The notes: generated from the letters alone by a model not told the origin. A stretch of DNA of 53,266 bases from Rhodobacterales bacterium (GCA_017303485.1 JAFLCY010000016.1:1-53266); one strand, 5' to 3'. Counted from the stretch's first letter, positions 34,351-43,901 are shown. Made by a program: numbers and translations.

Positions 34351-36327
34351 ATGATTCATGACCCGATTCCGCGGGGCATTCTGCTTGCCTCGCCGCTATT
34401 GGACGAAGACGCGCTGGATATCGCCGATTACCTCAAGTCCGAGGTTGCCGCCGACGACATCCACAGTGACGACACGCGCGGGCACGGCGTTGCCGCATTG
34501 ACGCTTGGGGCGCTGGGCGTCGTCTACGGCGATATCGGCACCTCGCCGATCTATGCCTTCCGCGAGGCCCTGCGTGCCACCGGAGCGGCGGTGCCGGGCG
34601 AAGCGGAGGTTCTCGGCATCCTCTCGCTGCTGATCTGGACGCTGATCCTGATCGTGACGGTGAAGTATGTGTTCTTCCTGCTCAGGGCCGACAACCGTGG
34701 CGAGGGCGGGATCCTTGCGCTCTACACTCTGGTCAGGCTGGCGGCCGGCCGGCGCTCGATCCCGGTCCTGCTGCTTGCGCTGTCCGGCGCGGCGCTGTTC
34801 GCCGGTGACGCGGCGATCACCCCGGCGATTTCGGTTCTTTCGGCCGTCGAGGGGAGCGAACTGATCCTGCCGGGCATGTCCGGCTATGTGCTGCCGGTGA
34901 CGATCGCCATCCTGGTGGCACTGTTCGCCGTACAGCGGACAGGGACGGCGCGTGTGGCGATGCTCTTCGGCCCGATCTGTGCCCTGTGGTTCCTGGCGCT
35001 GGGCGGGCTGGGGCTGGTGCATGTGCTGGATGCCCCGACAGTCCTGCGCGCCTTCGGGCCGCATTGGGGCGCGGGCTTCCTTCTGGATCATCCGGGTGTG
35101 GCCTTCGTCGTCCTTGGCGCGGTTTTCCTTGCGGTGACCGGGGGCGAGGCGCTTTATGCCGACCTTGGCCATTTCGGACGGCGGCCCATCGTGCTGGCCT
35201 GGTTCGCGCTGGTGCTGCCGGCGCTCCTTTTGAACTACCTCGGGCAGGGGGCGATGGTCCTTGGCAATCCGGACCGGGCGGAGGAGAGCTTTTTCGGCCT
35301 CGCCCCCGAACCGATGCTGCCTGTGCTGGTCCTTCTGGCGACGGCGGCGACGGTGATTGCCAGCCAGGCGGTGATCACCGGGGCGTTTTCCATGGCGCGG
35401 GGCGCGATCCAGCTGGGCTTCCTGCCGCGTTTGCGCATCCTTCACACGGCGGAAGGCCAGAGCGGGCAGATCTACATCGGGGCGGTGAACTGGCTTTTGC
35501 TCGTGGGGGTGCTGTGGCTGGTGGTGTCCTTCGGCTCCTCCAGCGCGCTGGCCTCGGCCTACGGGATCGCAGTGACCGGAACGATGGTGCTGACGACGTT
35601 GCTTGGCGCGCTGTTTCTGGTGCGGAGCGGTCGGCTGAAGGCCCCGCTGGTCGTGGCCGTGGTGGCGCCCATCCTGACGGTGGAGCTGGTCTTCCTGGCG
35701 TCGAACCTGGCTAAGTTCCACGACGGCGGCTATGTGCCGGTGATCGCGGCCAGCGTTGTCGGCTTCATCATGTGGGCCTGGTGGCGCGGATCGCAGGCGG
35801 TGCGGGCGCGGGTGGCGAAGCTGGCGATTTCCGTCGCCAGTTTCGTGCGGATGATGCGGGGATCCAGCGTCAACATCATTCCGGGCACGGCCTTCTTCCT
35901 GACCGGCGACCCCGATGTGGTGCCCTCGGCCCTTTTGCACAACATCAAGCACAACCGCGTGCTGCATGAGCAGACGGTTTTCCTGACGGTGGAGACGCTG
36001 CGGGTTCCCTACGCGACGGCCGACGAACGGGCGTCGGTGGAGCATCTGGGCAACTGCTTCATCCGCGTGATCCTGCGCTTCGGCTTCATGGAAACGCCGA
36101 ACGTCAGCCGGGCGATGGCGCATGCCCGTGCGGCGGGGCTGAAATTCGACGTTATGGCCTCGACCTTCTTCCTGGGGCGCAGGCGGGCGGTGGCGACCGG
36201 GCAGGGTCTGGAACTGTTGATGGACCGGGCGTATGTCGCGTTGTCGCGCATGGCGGCGGACCCCACGGATTTCTACCATCTGCCCCGCGACCGCGTGGTG
36301 GAACTGGGCGAGCGGGTGGCGATCTGA
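34351..36327 (+). CDS. kup: Potassium uptake protein Kup
   Basis: A 658-residue KUP/HAK/KT potassium:proton symporter. After an acidic N-terminal extension (about residues 1-45), the family motif GVVYGDIGTSPIYAF (about 55-69) begins a membrane domain of about 12 helices (to about 480). A cytoplasmic C-terminal domain follows, with VPSALLHNIKHNRVLHEQTV near 530 and the conserved end FFLGRRRAVATG...LPRDRVVELGERVAI. AAGGGTGA precedes the ATG. The C-terminal end of a second Kup lies at the window's right edge. The long leader suggests post-transcriptional control. Confidence 0.93.
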   Translation: MIHDPIPRGILLASPLLDEDALDIADYLKSEVAADDIHSDDTRGHGVAALTLGALGVVYGDIGTSPIYAFREALRATGAAVPGEAEVLGILSLLIWTLILIVTVKYVFFLLRADNRGEGGILALYTLVRLAAGRRSIPVLLLALSGAALFAGDAAITPAISVLSAVEGSELILPGMSGYVLPVTIAILVALFAVQRTGTARVAMLFGPICALWFLALGGLGLVHVLDAPTVLRAFGPHWGAGFLLDHPGVAFVVLGAVFLAVTGGEALYADLGHFGRRPIVLAWFALVLPALLLNYLGQGAMVLGNPDRAEESFFGLAPEPMLPVLVLLATAATVIASQAVITGAFSMARGAIQLGFLPRLRILHTAEGQSGQIYIGAVNWLLLVGVLWLVVSFGSSSALASAYGIAVTGTMVLTTLLGALFLVRSGRLKAPLVVAVVAPILTVELVFLASNLAKFHDGGYVPVIAASVVGFIMWAWWRGSQAVRARVAKLAISVASFVRMMRGSSVNIIPGTAFFLTGDPDVVPSALLHNIKHNRVLHEQTVFLTVETLRVPYATADERASVEHLGNCFIRVILRFGFMETPNVSRAMAHARAAGLKFDVMASTFFLGRRRAVATGQGLELLMDRAYVALSRMAADPTDFYHLPRDRVVELGERVAI

Positions 36328-36434
36328 CAGATTTTCTCGGGTATTCTGACATTCGCGTGAGAGGCCTGTCACAAAGCTTTCCGCGCGACGGAGGCATCCT
36401 CACCTGACGTGAAACGTTCGGTGCCAAATGGCGC

Positions 36435-36463
36435 TTGCATGGGGGCCGCGGTTACTTTAGGTT
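36435..36463 (+). promoter_or_regulatory. Candidate rpoH promoter
   Basis: TTGCAT (36435-36440) and TAGGTT (36458-36463) with a 17-base spacer, ending 49 bases before the rpoH ATG. No clear heat-shock-type promoter is seen in the 185-base gap after kup. Confidence 0.4.
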
Positions 36464-36512
36464 ATCGCGTTCCCGGGGGCGCTGACGCACCGGGCAAATG
36501 AAGGGGGCAGAG

Positions 36513-37409
36513 ATGAGCACCTACACGAACCTACCCGCGCCAAGCCCGGAACAGGGCTTGAACCGCTATCTTCAGGAAATCCGCAAGTTCCCGCTGCTGG
36601 AACCGGAACAGGAATACATGCTGGCCAAACGCTGGGTCGACCATCAGGACGCGAATGCCGCGCATCAGATGGTGACCAGCCACCTGCGGCTCGCCGCCAA
36701 GATCGCGATGGGCTATCGCGGCTACGGGCTGCCGCAAGCCGAGGTGATCAGCGAGGCGAACGTCGGGCTGATGCAGGCGGTGAAACGCTTCGACCCTGAA
36801 AAGGGCTTCCGGCTGGCGACTTACGCCATGTGGTGGATCCGTGCCTCGATCCAGGAATACATCCTGCGGTCCTGGTCGCTGGTGAAGCTGGGCACGACTT
36901 CGGCGCAGAAGAAGCTGTTCTTCAACCTGCGCAAGGCCAAGGCCAAGGTCGGCGCGCTGGAGGACGGCGACCTGCGGCCCGAGAACGTGGCCCGGATCGC
37001 CAAGGACCTTTCGGTGACCGAGGCCGAGGTCATCGACATGAACCGCCGCCTGTCGGGCTCGGACGCCTCGCTGAACGCGACGGTAGGCTCGGACGGCGAC
37101 AGCTCGACCCAATGGCAGGACTGGCTGGAGGACGAGGACAGCGACCAGGCTGAAGCCTATGAGGAAAAGGACGAGCTTGACGCCCGCCGCGCGCTTCTGG
37201 TGCAGGCGATGTCGGTGCTGAACGACCGCGAGAAGGACGTCCTGATGCAGCGCCGCCTTGCCGATGATCCGGTGACGCTGGAGGAACTGTCGGAAAGCTA
37301 CGGCGTCAGCCGCGAGCGCATCCGTCAGATCGAGGTCAGGGCCTTTGAAAAGCTGCAGGCCAAGATGCGCGAACTGGCCAAGGGCAAGGGGATGGTGATC
37401 CCGGCCTGA
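36513..37409 (+). CDS. rpoH: RNA polymerase sigma factor RpoH (sigma-32)
   Basis: The heat-shock sigma factor, 298 residues. Region 1.2/2 includes LNRYLQEIRKFPLL, EANVGLMQAVKRFDPEKGF and ATYAMWWIRASIQEYILRSW. The RpoH box appears as AQKKLFFNLRKAK (residues 131-143), which separates it from RpoD. Region 4 has LTxEEL-type VTLEELSESYGVSRERIRQIE. I used the ATG at 36513 (MSTYTN), preceded by GGGGGC, rather than 36498. It is followed directly by a strong intrinsic terminator, so it is monocistronic. It would control degP-class and other stress genes. Confidence 0.95.
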   Translation: MSTYTNLPAPSPEQGLNRYLQEIRKFPLLEPEQEYMLAKRWVDHQDANAAHQMVTSHLRLAAKIAMGYRGYGLPQAEVISEANVGLMQAVKRFDPEKGFRLATYAMWWIRASIQEYILRSWSLVKLGTTSAQKKLFFNLRKAKAKVGALEDGDLRPENVARIAKDLSVTEAEVIDMNRRLSGSDASLNATVGSDGDSSTQWQDWLEDEDSDQAEAYEEKDELDARRALLVQAMSVLNDREKDVLMQRRLADDPVTLEELSESYGVSRERIRQIEVRAFEKLQAKMRELAKGKGMVIPA

Positions 37410-37417
37410 GACGACAC

Positions 37418-37450
37418 AAAGGCGGTCCCCAGGGGCCGCCTTTTACTTTT
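37418..37450 (+). terminator. Intrinsic terminator of rpoH
   Basis: AAAGGCGGTCCCC / GGGGCCGCCTTT folds into a long GC-rich stem with a very small loop, followed by TTTTACTTTT. It begins 9 bases after the rpoH stop codon and is the clearest classical terminator in the window. Confidence 0.9.
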
Positions 37451-37691
37451 CCCGTGGCGTGGTTGATTGGCATGTTTGTGGTATCCAGACAGCGATCTGC
37501 CGTGGCCATTCATCTGGGCTGCGGGGACGATTTGTCTTGCTTCGTCAAAGGGCACAGCGCAGATTTACCCCATTGGTGACGGCCCGGCACCGTTGCCGAT
37601 TTCAATGGAGTTCTTGTCTCGTTGAGTTTTGTTGGGCGGTTTCTCCGGCGAAATCCTGACGGCCGCGATCAACGAAACAGGCGGGATTCTC

Positions 37692-38636
37692 ATGGCAAAG
37701 ACGGCATCCGACCGACTGACGGAAACGTTGACCTATTTGCAGGGCGTCCTGACACCGGCGCAGCACACCGAGGTCAGGAACAAGCTTCAGGCGATGGGCC
37801 CGGCAATGCGAGACGCGCTTTCGGGCGAGATGTCGCTCGGCAGCGTCCTTGGCAGCCCGGCGGGCCGACCGGCAAAGCGCGCCCTGATCATGGTCACGCA
37901 CATGTTCCTGGAAAACGCGGCACGAAAGAACGCCGAGCTTACGCGTGTCAAGGCGCTGGGCGACGGGGCGGAGGCTCCGCTTCGGGCCGAGATCCTAAGC
38001 TGGTTCACGATTGCCAACGTGACCCCGACAACGGTTGCCCAGCAGGCCCAGGCGAACATCGGCCGGATGCCGAACTGGAACAACCAGAACTACTTTGCCC
38101 AGGACGCGACGCGTGGCGTCTACAACACGGCCAAGACCTTCAACTGCTACAGTGCCATCGTGTTCTGGGCCTTTCAGGCCGGCGCGATCAGTCGCCGCTA
38201 TCTCTACCGTTACTACGAAGGCAAGGATGGCAACGCCTTTTTCCCGACCTATTCACTCCCCGGCTGGGCGGATGTGCTTTCCTTTGCCGGAGGCTCTGCC
38301 TTGCCGAACGTCGATCCCTATAACGGAGGTCCGATTCCGCTGCCTGTCGGCATGACGGTCTATTTCGAAACACCGGCCAAGGTCTTTGGCCATGTCGGCC
38401 TGTCACTCGGCGGCGGGCGTATCATCAGCCAGAACTCGGTGCTGGCTCCGCCGTCTCTGATCGCTCAGCTTCCCCCCGCCGACCGAACCGAGTGGGACAA
38501 GATGAGCCGCGCCGTCACCCATATCGTGAACATTCGCGACATGGTGAGGATCTATTTCAATGGTGCCAACGGCTATGCGCGGCTCAAGGTCAGCAATGCC
38601 CCCTTCTGGAACACCATCCCGGCCGATCAACTATAA
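37692..38636 (+). CDS. Uncharacterised protein with NlpC/P60-like Cys-His pair
   Basis: A 314-residue protein I cannot place in a named family. Residues 1-140 are helical. Then come Cys152 in KTFNCYSAIVFWAFQAGAI and His234 in VFGHVGLSLGGGRIISQNS, in the Cys-then-His order and surroundings of NlpC/P60-type cysteine hydrolases, with Gln247 or Asn248 as a possible third residue. There is no signal peptide. The start at 37692 (MAKTASD) follows a GGCGGGA tract; a TTG at 37629 is less likely. It stands alone between the rpoH terminator and psd, with gaps on both sides. Base composition is slightly less GC-rich than its neighbours. A secreted effector or toxin is possible but unproven. Confidence 0.75.
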   Translation: MAKTASDRLTETLTYLQGVLTPAQHTEVRNKLQAMGPAMRDALSGEMSLGSVLGSPAGRPAKRALIMVTHMFLENAARKNAELTRVKALGDGAEAPLRAEILSWFTIANVTPTTVAQQAQANIGRMPNWNNQNYFAQDATRGVYNTAKTFNCYSAIVFWAFQAGAISRRYLYRYYEGKDGNAFFPTYSLPGWADVLSFAGGSALPNVDPYNGGPIPLPVGMTVYFETPAKVFGHVGLSLGGGRIISQNSVLAPPSLIAQLPPADRTEWDKMSRAVTHIVNIRDMVRIYFNGANGYARLKVSNAPFWNTIPADQL

Positions 38637-38752
38637 CGCCAGGCGGGACGGGGCTGACCGTCTCGCAGTAAGGCGGCCACAATCCTCTCAGCCTTTTCAA
38701 TTGCCCCGCACGGTGCAAGCGTCTATGCCCCGGCGAAAGACGGAGGCCGCCA

Positions 38753-39445
38753 ATGACCATGCTGGGAACATTCCTCAAGCCGATGCACCGCGAGGGAATC
38801 CCCTTCGTCGCTGCCTTCGCTGTGGTCACGCTGGTCCTGTTCTGGATCTGGGACCCGCTGGGCTGGCTTGGCCTCGGACTCACCATCTGGTGCTACTACT
38901 TCTTCCGCGACCCGAAGCGCTCGGTGCCGGAGAATGCGGGCCTCATGGTCAGCCCGGCAGATGGCGTGGTCAGCCTGATTGAACGCGCGGTGCCGCCTGC
39001 CGAACTGGGCATGGGCCCTGAGCCGCTGGTCCGGGTTTCGGTCTTCATGTCGGTCTTCAACTGCCATGTGAACCGCGCACCCATCGCGGGCAAGGTCACG
39101 GCGGTCGCCTACCGGCCCGGGAAATTCTTTAACGCCTCGCTCGACAAGGCGTCCGAGGAAAACGAACGCAACGCGCTGGCGATCGAGATGGCGGATGGCC
39201 GCAAGATCGCCGTGGTGCAGATCGCGGGCCTGGTCGCCCGGCGGATCGTCTGCTGGAAGAAACCGGGCGACGGCGTGCGGACGGGCGAGCGGTTCGGCCT
39301 GATCCGCTTTGGCTCGCGGCTGGACGTCTATCTGCCCGAAGGCGTTCATCCTCAGGTGGCCCTGGGTCAGACCATGGTTGGCGGGGAATCGGTGATCGCG
39401 CTGATCGGGCAGGACGCGCCGGCCCGCGTCGCGCGGGTGGAATGA
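38753..39445 (+). CDS. psd: Phosphatidylserine decarboxylase proenzyme, short form
   Basis: This enzyme makes phosphatidylethanolamine from phosphatidylserine at the inner membrane. The 230-residue proenzyme has an N-terminal hydrophobic region (about 18-50), [17 protein letters not shown], and FNCHVNRAP. The self-cleavage Gly187-Ser188 lies in [12 protein letters not shown]; cleavage there generates the pyruvoyl group. This matches the short bacterial form. GGAGG lies 6 bases before the ATG. It precedes pssA by 3 bases, so they are co-transcribed. Confidence 0.93.
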   Translation: MTMLGTFLKPMHREGIPFVAAFAVVTLVLFWIWDPLGWLGLGLTIWCYYFFRDPKRSVPENAGLMVSPADGVVSLIERAVPPAELGMGPEPLVRVSVFMSVFNCHVNRAPIAGKVTAVAYRPGKFFNASLDKASEENERNALAIEMADGRKIAVVQIAGLVARRIVCWKKPGDGVRTGERFGLIRFGSRLDVYLPEGVHPQVALGQTMVGGESVIALIGQDAPARVARVE

Positions 39446-39448
39446 CCC

Positions 39449-40201
39449 ATGGCCCGCAAACCGGCCGACACCCCGCGTGAACTGCTGCTGCTGAAACTGC
39501 TGCCGAATCTCGTCTCGATCATGGCGCTCTGCTCCGGGCTGACCGCGATCCGCTATGCCATCGCCGGAAATTTCACGCTTGCGGTCCTCCTCATCGGAGT
39601 GGCGGCGGCGCTGGACGGTCTGGACGGGCGGCTGGCGCGGATGCTGAAATCGGAAAGTGCCATCGGGGCGGAACTCGACTCCCTGTGCGATAATGTCAAT
39701 TTCGGCGTGACCCCGGCGCTGGTGCTGTACCTTTGGGGCCTGCGACCGGAAACCAGCCTCGGCTGGATCGCCGTGCTGGTCTATGCCGTTTGCTGCATGC
39801 TGCGCCTGGCGCGGTTCAACGTCGGCAGCAAGGCAGTGGAAGGTGAGGCCGCCGAGAAGACCTCGTTCATCGGGGTGCCATCACCGGCAGGGGCCCTGTT
39901 GGTGCTGACACCGCTTTACCTGTCCAATGCGACCAACCATGTGCTGCATCCCTCGCCCATCCTCGTTGCGGCCTGGATGGTGGGGATCGGCGCCTTGATG
40001 ATCAGCCGGGTGCGGACACCCTCGCTGAAGCGGATCACCATCTCGACCGACCTTGTCCGTTATGCACTGGTGGGGGCCGTGGTCGTTGTGGCGGCACTGC
40101 TGACTTACCCCTGGGTCACCCTGCTGATCCTGTGCCTGTCCTATCTTGCCGGAGTGCTGTGGCTGGCCGTCCGCAGTTTCCGGACCCCGCGCGTCGGCTG
40201 A
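39449..40201 (+). CDS. pssA: CDP-diacylglycerol-serine O-phosphatidyltransferase
   Basis: This enzyme makes phosphatidylserine, the substrate of Psd. The 250-residue multi-pass protein has the CDP-alcohol phosphotransferase motif across DGLDGRLARMLKSESAIGAE followed by LDSLCDN (residues about 53-79), with the D-G-A-R-G-D-D residues in the right spacing. It starts 3 bases after psd and is followed after 84 bases by pmtA, giving an ordered phospholipid pathway. Confidence 0.93.
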   Translation: MARKPADTPRELLLLKLLPNLVSIMALCSGLTAIRYAIAGNFTLAVLLIGVAAALDGLDGRLARMLKSESAIGAELDSLCDNVNFGVTPALVLYLWGLRPETSLGWIAVLVYAVCCMLRLARFNVGSKAVEGEAAEKTSFIGVPSPAGALLVLTPLYLSNATNHVLHPSPILVAAWMVGIGALMISRVRTPSLKRITISTDLVRYALVGAVVVVAALLTYPWVTLLILCLSYLAGVLWLAVRSFRTPRVG

Positions 40202-40285
40202 ATACCCGCATCGGTTGCGGGTTTCGCTTGCTTTCCTTGGCTGCCTGCGCAGAGTTGCGACGGAAATTCCAAAGGAATCATATGC

Positions 40286-40906
40286 ATGCAAGTGGACGCC
40301 ATCCAGAAATCCTATCGCCGCTGGGCGCCGGTCTATGATCTGACCTTTGGCCGGATCACCCAGGGTGGGCGCAAACTGGCCGCGGCGCATGTGAATGCGC
40401 AGGGCGGGTCGGTGCTGGAAGTGGGGATCGGCACGGGCCTCGCGCTGGATTTTTATGCGGCCCATGTCCGGGTGACCGGAATCGACGTCTCGGCCGAGAT
40501 GCTGCGCGAGGCGGAGGTGAAGGCGCAGAGGAAGCGGCTGCGGAACCTGGTGGGTCTGCACCAGATGGACGCGCGGCAAATCGCCTTTCCAGATGCCGCC
40601 TTCGACCATGTCGCGGCGATGCATGTGATGTCGGTCGTGCCCGAGCCCGAGCGGGTGCTGGACGAAATGGCGCGGGTCTGCCGCCCTGGCGGCTCGGTCA
40701 TGATCGCCAACCATTTCGCTGGCCGGGCAGGGGGATGGGCCCATGCCGAGCGTCTGGCAGCCCCGCTGGCGAATCTGCTGGGCTGGCATGCCGATTTTGA
40801 GATCGACCGGGTGCTGGGCCACCCGAAACTGCGGCTGGAGGAAGAGCGGCAGGTGCGTCCCTTCGGCCTGATGACCTTCCTGCGCTTCCGCCGGGTTGAA
40901 GGTTAG
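40286..40906 (+). CDS. pmtA: Phosphatidylethanolamine N-methyltransferase (PmtA type)
   Basis: A 206-residue SAM methyltransferase that converts phosphatidylethanolamine stepwise to phosphatidylcholine in many alphaproteobacteria. Motif I is VLEVGIGTGLALDFY (about residues 43-57), with VTGIDVSAEMLREA, the DAAFDHVAAMHVMSVVPEPE block and CRPGGSVMIAN. AAAGGAA lies before the ATG. The assignment rests on similarity to the Rhodobacter-type PmtA and on position after psd and pssA; a ubiquinone-type methyltransferase is less likely. Confidence 0.85.
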   Translation: MQVDAIQKSYRRWAPVYDLTFGRITQGGRKLAAAHVNAQGGSVLEVGIGTGLALDFYAAHVRVTGIDVSAEMLREAEVKAQRKRLRNLVGLHQMDARQIAFPDAAFDHVAAMHVMSVVPEPERVLDEMARVCRPGGSVMIANHFAGRAGGWAHAERLAAPLANLLGWHADFEIDRVLGHPKLRLEEERQVRPFGLMTFLRFRRVEG

Positions 40907-40951
40907 CGCTAAATCTGACCTAGTGGCGCAAGGCTTCCGGGGAGGATGATG

Positions 40952-41935
40952 ATGAAACCTGTCAGATGGGGTGTGCTGGGTGCGGCCCGCTTTGCGCGGG
41001 AACATATGGCCCCGGCGATCCATGCCGCCGAAGGGGCGGAGTTTGCGGCGCTTGCAACCTCCGATCCCGCCAAGGCGGCGGGATTCCAGGCCTTCTGCCC
41101 CTCGCTGACCGTTCATGCGTCCTATGAGGCGCTGCTTGCCGACCCCTCGATCGACGCAGTCTACATCCCCTTGCCCAATCACATGCATGTGGAGTGGACG
41201 CTGAAGACGCTGGCCGCGGGCAAGCATGTCCTGACCGAAAAGCCGATTGCCCTGAAGGCCCGTGAGATCGACCAGATCATCGCCGCGCGCGACCGCACGA
41301 AGCTTCTGGCCGCCGAGGCCTACATGATCGTCCACCACCCGCAATGGCAGCGCGCAAAGGAGTGGTTCGAGGCGGGTGAGATCGGCGATCTGGTCCATGC
41401 CGATGTGGCCTTCAGCTTCAACCTGACCGACCCCGGCAACATCCGCAACCGGCCCGACGCCGGCGGCGGGTCCTTGCGCGACATCGGGGTCTACACCTTC
41501 GGCTCGATGCGCTTCGTCACCGGGGCCGAGCCTGTGGACGTCGCCGCCCGCATTCACCGCGACAACGGCGTCGACACCTTCGCCCAGGTCGCTGCGGTGA
41601 TGGAGGGGCCGCGCGGCCGCTTCACCTATGGCTCGATGACCTCGATGCGGATGTACAACCGGCAGGTGGCGACCTTTCAGGGCACCAGGGGCATGATCCG
41701 GCTGGAGGGCGGGCCGTTCAACGCCAACGTCAACGATCTGGCCGAGGTGGAGTTGCACCAGAACGGCAACCGGGTGACGGTGGAACGCTTCCCGACAGCG
41801 AACCAGTACAAACTGCAGGTCGAGGCCTTCGGGAAAACCGTGCGCGAGGGAGTGCCCTATCCCTGCCCGCTGGAATTCGTGCGCGGGACGCAAGCGATGA
41901 TGGACCGCGTTTACGAGGTAGCGGTCGATATCTGA
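40952..41935 (+). CDS. Gfo/Idh/MocA-family oxidoreductase
   Basis: A 327-residue NAD(P)-dependent oxidoreductase. The Rossmann region is GVLGAARFAREH, followed by AVYIPLPNHMHVEW, HVLTEKPIALKAREID and a C-terminal alpha/beta domain with GGGSLRDIGVYTFGSMRFVTGAEP. GGAGG ends 6 bases before the third of three in-frame ATGs (40946, 40949, 40952), so I chose the third. Substrate unknown. It is unrelated in context to the nonulosonate-locus oxidoreductase and is followed 2 bases after its stop by a dispersed repeat. Confidence 0.85.
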   Translation: MKPVRWGVLGAARFAREHMAPAIHAAEGAEFAALATSDPAKAAGFQAFCPSLTVHASYEALLADPSIDAVYIPLPNHMHVEWTLKTLAAGKHVLTEKPIALKAREIDQIIAARDRTKLLAAEAYMIVHHPQWQRAKEWFEAGEIGDLVHADVAFSFNLTDPGNIRNRPDAGGGSLRDIGVYTFGSMRFVTGAEPVDVAARIHRDNGVDTFAQVAAVMEGPRGRFTYGSMTSMRMYNRQVATFQGTRGMIRLEGGPFNANVNDLAEVELHQNGNRVTVERFPTANQYKLQVEAFGKTVREGVPYPCPLEFVRGTQAMMDRVYEVAVDI

Positions 41936-41937
41936 TT

Positions 41938-42015
41938 GCTCGTCGATGAGTTCGTCACTCTTCGCGGGGCTAACCCTTCACGACGAGGAGACAAAGTCGA
42001 ACGAGGAGGGGTCCT
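41938..42015 (+). repeat. Dispersed post-gene repeat, family 2, copy 2
   Basis: About 78 bases from GCTCGTCGATGAGTTCGTCA to ACGAGGAGGGGTCCT, beginning 2 bases after the oxidoreductase stop. It shares most of its sequence with 6325-6394. GGTCC...GGACC with an intervening T6 run (42010-42033) just after it could form a terminator-like hairpin, though the T-run lies in the loop. Confidence 0.6.
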
Positions 42016-42074
42016 GGGGTTTTTTCGGGACCATCTGACGCCTAGATGACAGTGAACTTTTGCCGGAGATCGCG

Positions 42075-43901
42075 ATGCCCCTGAACCTGCCCCAGCCCGT
42101 TTTCGATGCCAACGCTGGCGGCGGCGGTTTCGGCGACTTGCCGGACTGGGACCTGACCGACCTCTATCCGTCCGCGGAGGGGCCAGAGTTCGCCGCCGAC
42201 ATGGCGGAACTGGAGCGCGCCTGCGCCGCCTTTGCCAAGACCTTTGAGGGGCGGCTTGGTCGGCAGGATGCGGCGGGCCTTCTGGCCTGCGTGCGGGAAT
42301 ACGAACGGATCGAGGTCATCGCCGGGCGGCTGATGTCCTACGCAGGCTTGCGCTACTACCAGAACACCATCGACCCCGAACGCGCGCAGTTCATGGGCAA
42401 CGCGCAGGACAAGGTGACGACGGCGACCACGCCGCTGGTGTTCTTCAGCCTGGAATTCAACCGGCTGGACGACGACCATCTTGCCCGCCTTTTGGCCGCG
42501 AACGCCGACCTTGCGCGCTACAAGCCGGTCTTCGACCGGATGCGCGCGATGCGGCCGCACCAGCTGTCGGACGAGCTGGAGAAGTTCCTGCATGACGAAA
42601 GCGTCGTCGGCGCCTCCGCCTGGAACAAGCTCTTCGACGAGACGATGGCGGGCCTGATGTTCGCTGTCGACGGCGAGCCGGAAGAGTTGAACCTTGAGGC
42701 CACGCTGAACCTTTTGACCGACCCGGTCCGGTCGCGGCGCGAGGCGGCGGCCCATGCGCTTGCCGGGGTTTTCGCGAAGAACATCAAGCTTTTCGCCCGC
42801 ATCACCAACACGTTGGCCAAGGAAAAGGAAATCCACGACCGCTGGCGCAAGATGCCGACGCCGCAGACCGGGCGGCACCTCTCCAACCATGTCGAATCGG
42901 AAGTGGTCGAGGCGCTGCGCAATGCCGTGGTCGCGGCCTATCCGAAGCTTTCGCACCGCTACTATCGCCTCAAGGCCAAGTGGATGGGCCTCGACAAACT
43001 GCAGGTCTGGGACCGCAACGCCCCCCTGCCGACCGAGACGCCGAAGACTGTCGACTGGGCCAACGCGCGCCGCACGGTGACCGAGGCCTATGCCGCCTTC
43101 GACCCCCGCATGGCCGATCTGGCAGCCCCCTTCTTCGACAAAGGCTGGATCGACGCCGCGGTGAAACCCGGCAAGGCGCCGGGCGCCTTCGCGCATCCGA
43201 CCGTCACCACCGTCCACCCTTATGTCATGCTGAACTACCTCGGCAAGCCGCGCGACGTGATGACGCTGGCGCATGAGCTTGGCCACGGCGTGCATCAGGT
43301 GCTGGCGGCGGGGCAGGGCGAGCTACTGTCTTCCACCCCGCTGACGCTGGCCGAAACCGCGAGCGTTTTCGGCGAGATGCTGACCTTCCGCAAGCTGCTG
43401 GATCAGGCGAAGACGCCGGAGGAAAAGAAGACCCTCCTCGCCGGCAAGGTCGAGGACATGATCAACACGGTCGTCCGCCAGATCGCCTTCTACGATTTCG
43501 AATGCAAGCTGCACGCCGCCCGCGCCGAAGGGGAGCTGACCCCGGAAGATATCAACGCGCTCTGGATGTCGGTCCAGGCGCAGTCGCTGGGCGATGCCTT
43601 CGAGTTCATGGACGGGTATGAGACCTTCTGGTCCTACATCCCGCACTTCATCCATTCGCCCTTCTACGTCTACGCCTATGCCTTCGGCGACGGGCTGGTG
43701 AACGCGCTGTATGCGGCCTATGCCGGCGGTCTGCCGGACTTTCAGGAAAAGTACTTCGCCATGCTCAAGGCAGGCGGGTCTATGCATCACAAGGAACTGC
43801 TCGCGCCCTTCGGCCTTGACGCCAGCGACCCCAAGTTCTGGGACAAGGGCCTGTCGATGATTGCGGGCTTCATCGACGAGCTGGAGGCAATGGAGGCGTG
43901 A
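42075..43901 (+). CDS. pepF: M3-family oligoendopeptidase F
   Basis: A 608-residue cytoplasmic zinc metallopeptidase that degrades short peptides. The HExxH zinc site is His400-Glu401-xx-His404 in TLAHELGHGVHQ, with the downstream ETASVFGEMLTF that supplies the third ligand (Glu). The rest of the sequence follows the M3B pattern, with a long helical N-terminal domain. I chose the ATG at 42075, with GGAG 8 bases upstream, rather than an in-frame TTG at 42060. It ends exactly where the convergent baeRF gene ends. Confidence 0.92.
   Translation: MPLNLPQPVFDANAGGGGFGDLPDWDLTDLYPSAEGPEFAADMAELERACAAFAKTFEGRLGRQDAAGLLACVREYERIEVIAGRLMSYAGLRYYQNTIDPERAQFMGNAQDKVTTATTPLVFFSLEFNRLDDDHLARLLAANADLARYKPVFDRMRAMRPHQLSDELEKFLHDESVVGASAWNKLFDETMAGLMFAVDGEPEELNLEATLNLLTDPVRSRREAAAHALAGVFAKNIKLFARITNTLAKEKEIHDRWRKMPTPQTGRHLSNHVESEVVEALRNAVVAAYPKLSHRYYRLKAKWMGLDKLQVWDRNAPLPTETPKTVDWANARRTVTEAYAAFDPRMADLAAPFFDKGWIDAAVKPGKAPGAFAHPTVTTVHPYVMLNYLGKPRDVMTLAHELGHGVHQVLAAGQGELLSSTPLTLAETASVFGEMLTFRKLLDQAKTPEEKKTLLAGKVEDMINTVVRQIAFYDFECKLHAARAEGELTPEDINALWMSVQAQSLGDAFEFMDGYETFWSYIPHFIHSPFYVYAYAFGDGLVNALYAAYAGGLPDFQEKYFAMLKAGGSMHHKELLAPFGLDASDPKFWDKGLSMIAGFIDELEAMEA

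Noticed and set aside
34396-36372. A 658-codon open frame antisense to kup
   Set aside because: It is His/Arg/Gln-rich with no domain; it mirrors the codon-position bias of kup.
37451-37691. A possible 66-codon ORF or small RNA in the gap after rpoH
   Set aside because: The predicted peptide has no recognisable features, and no promoter-terminator pair or stable fold was evident.
39881-41893. A 670-codon minus-strand open frame
   Set aside because: It covers three well-supported plus-strand genes (pssA, pmtA and the oxidoreductase) and has no recognisable motif.
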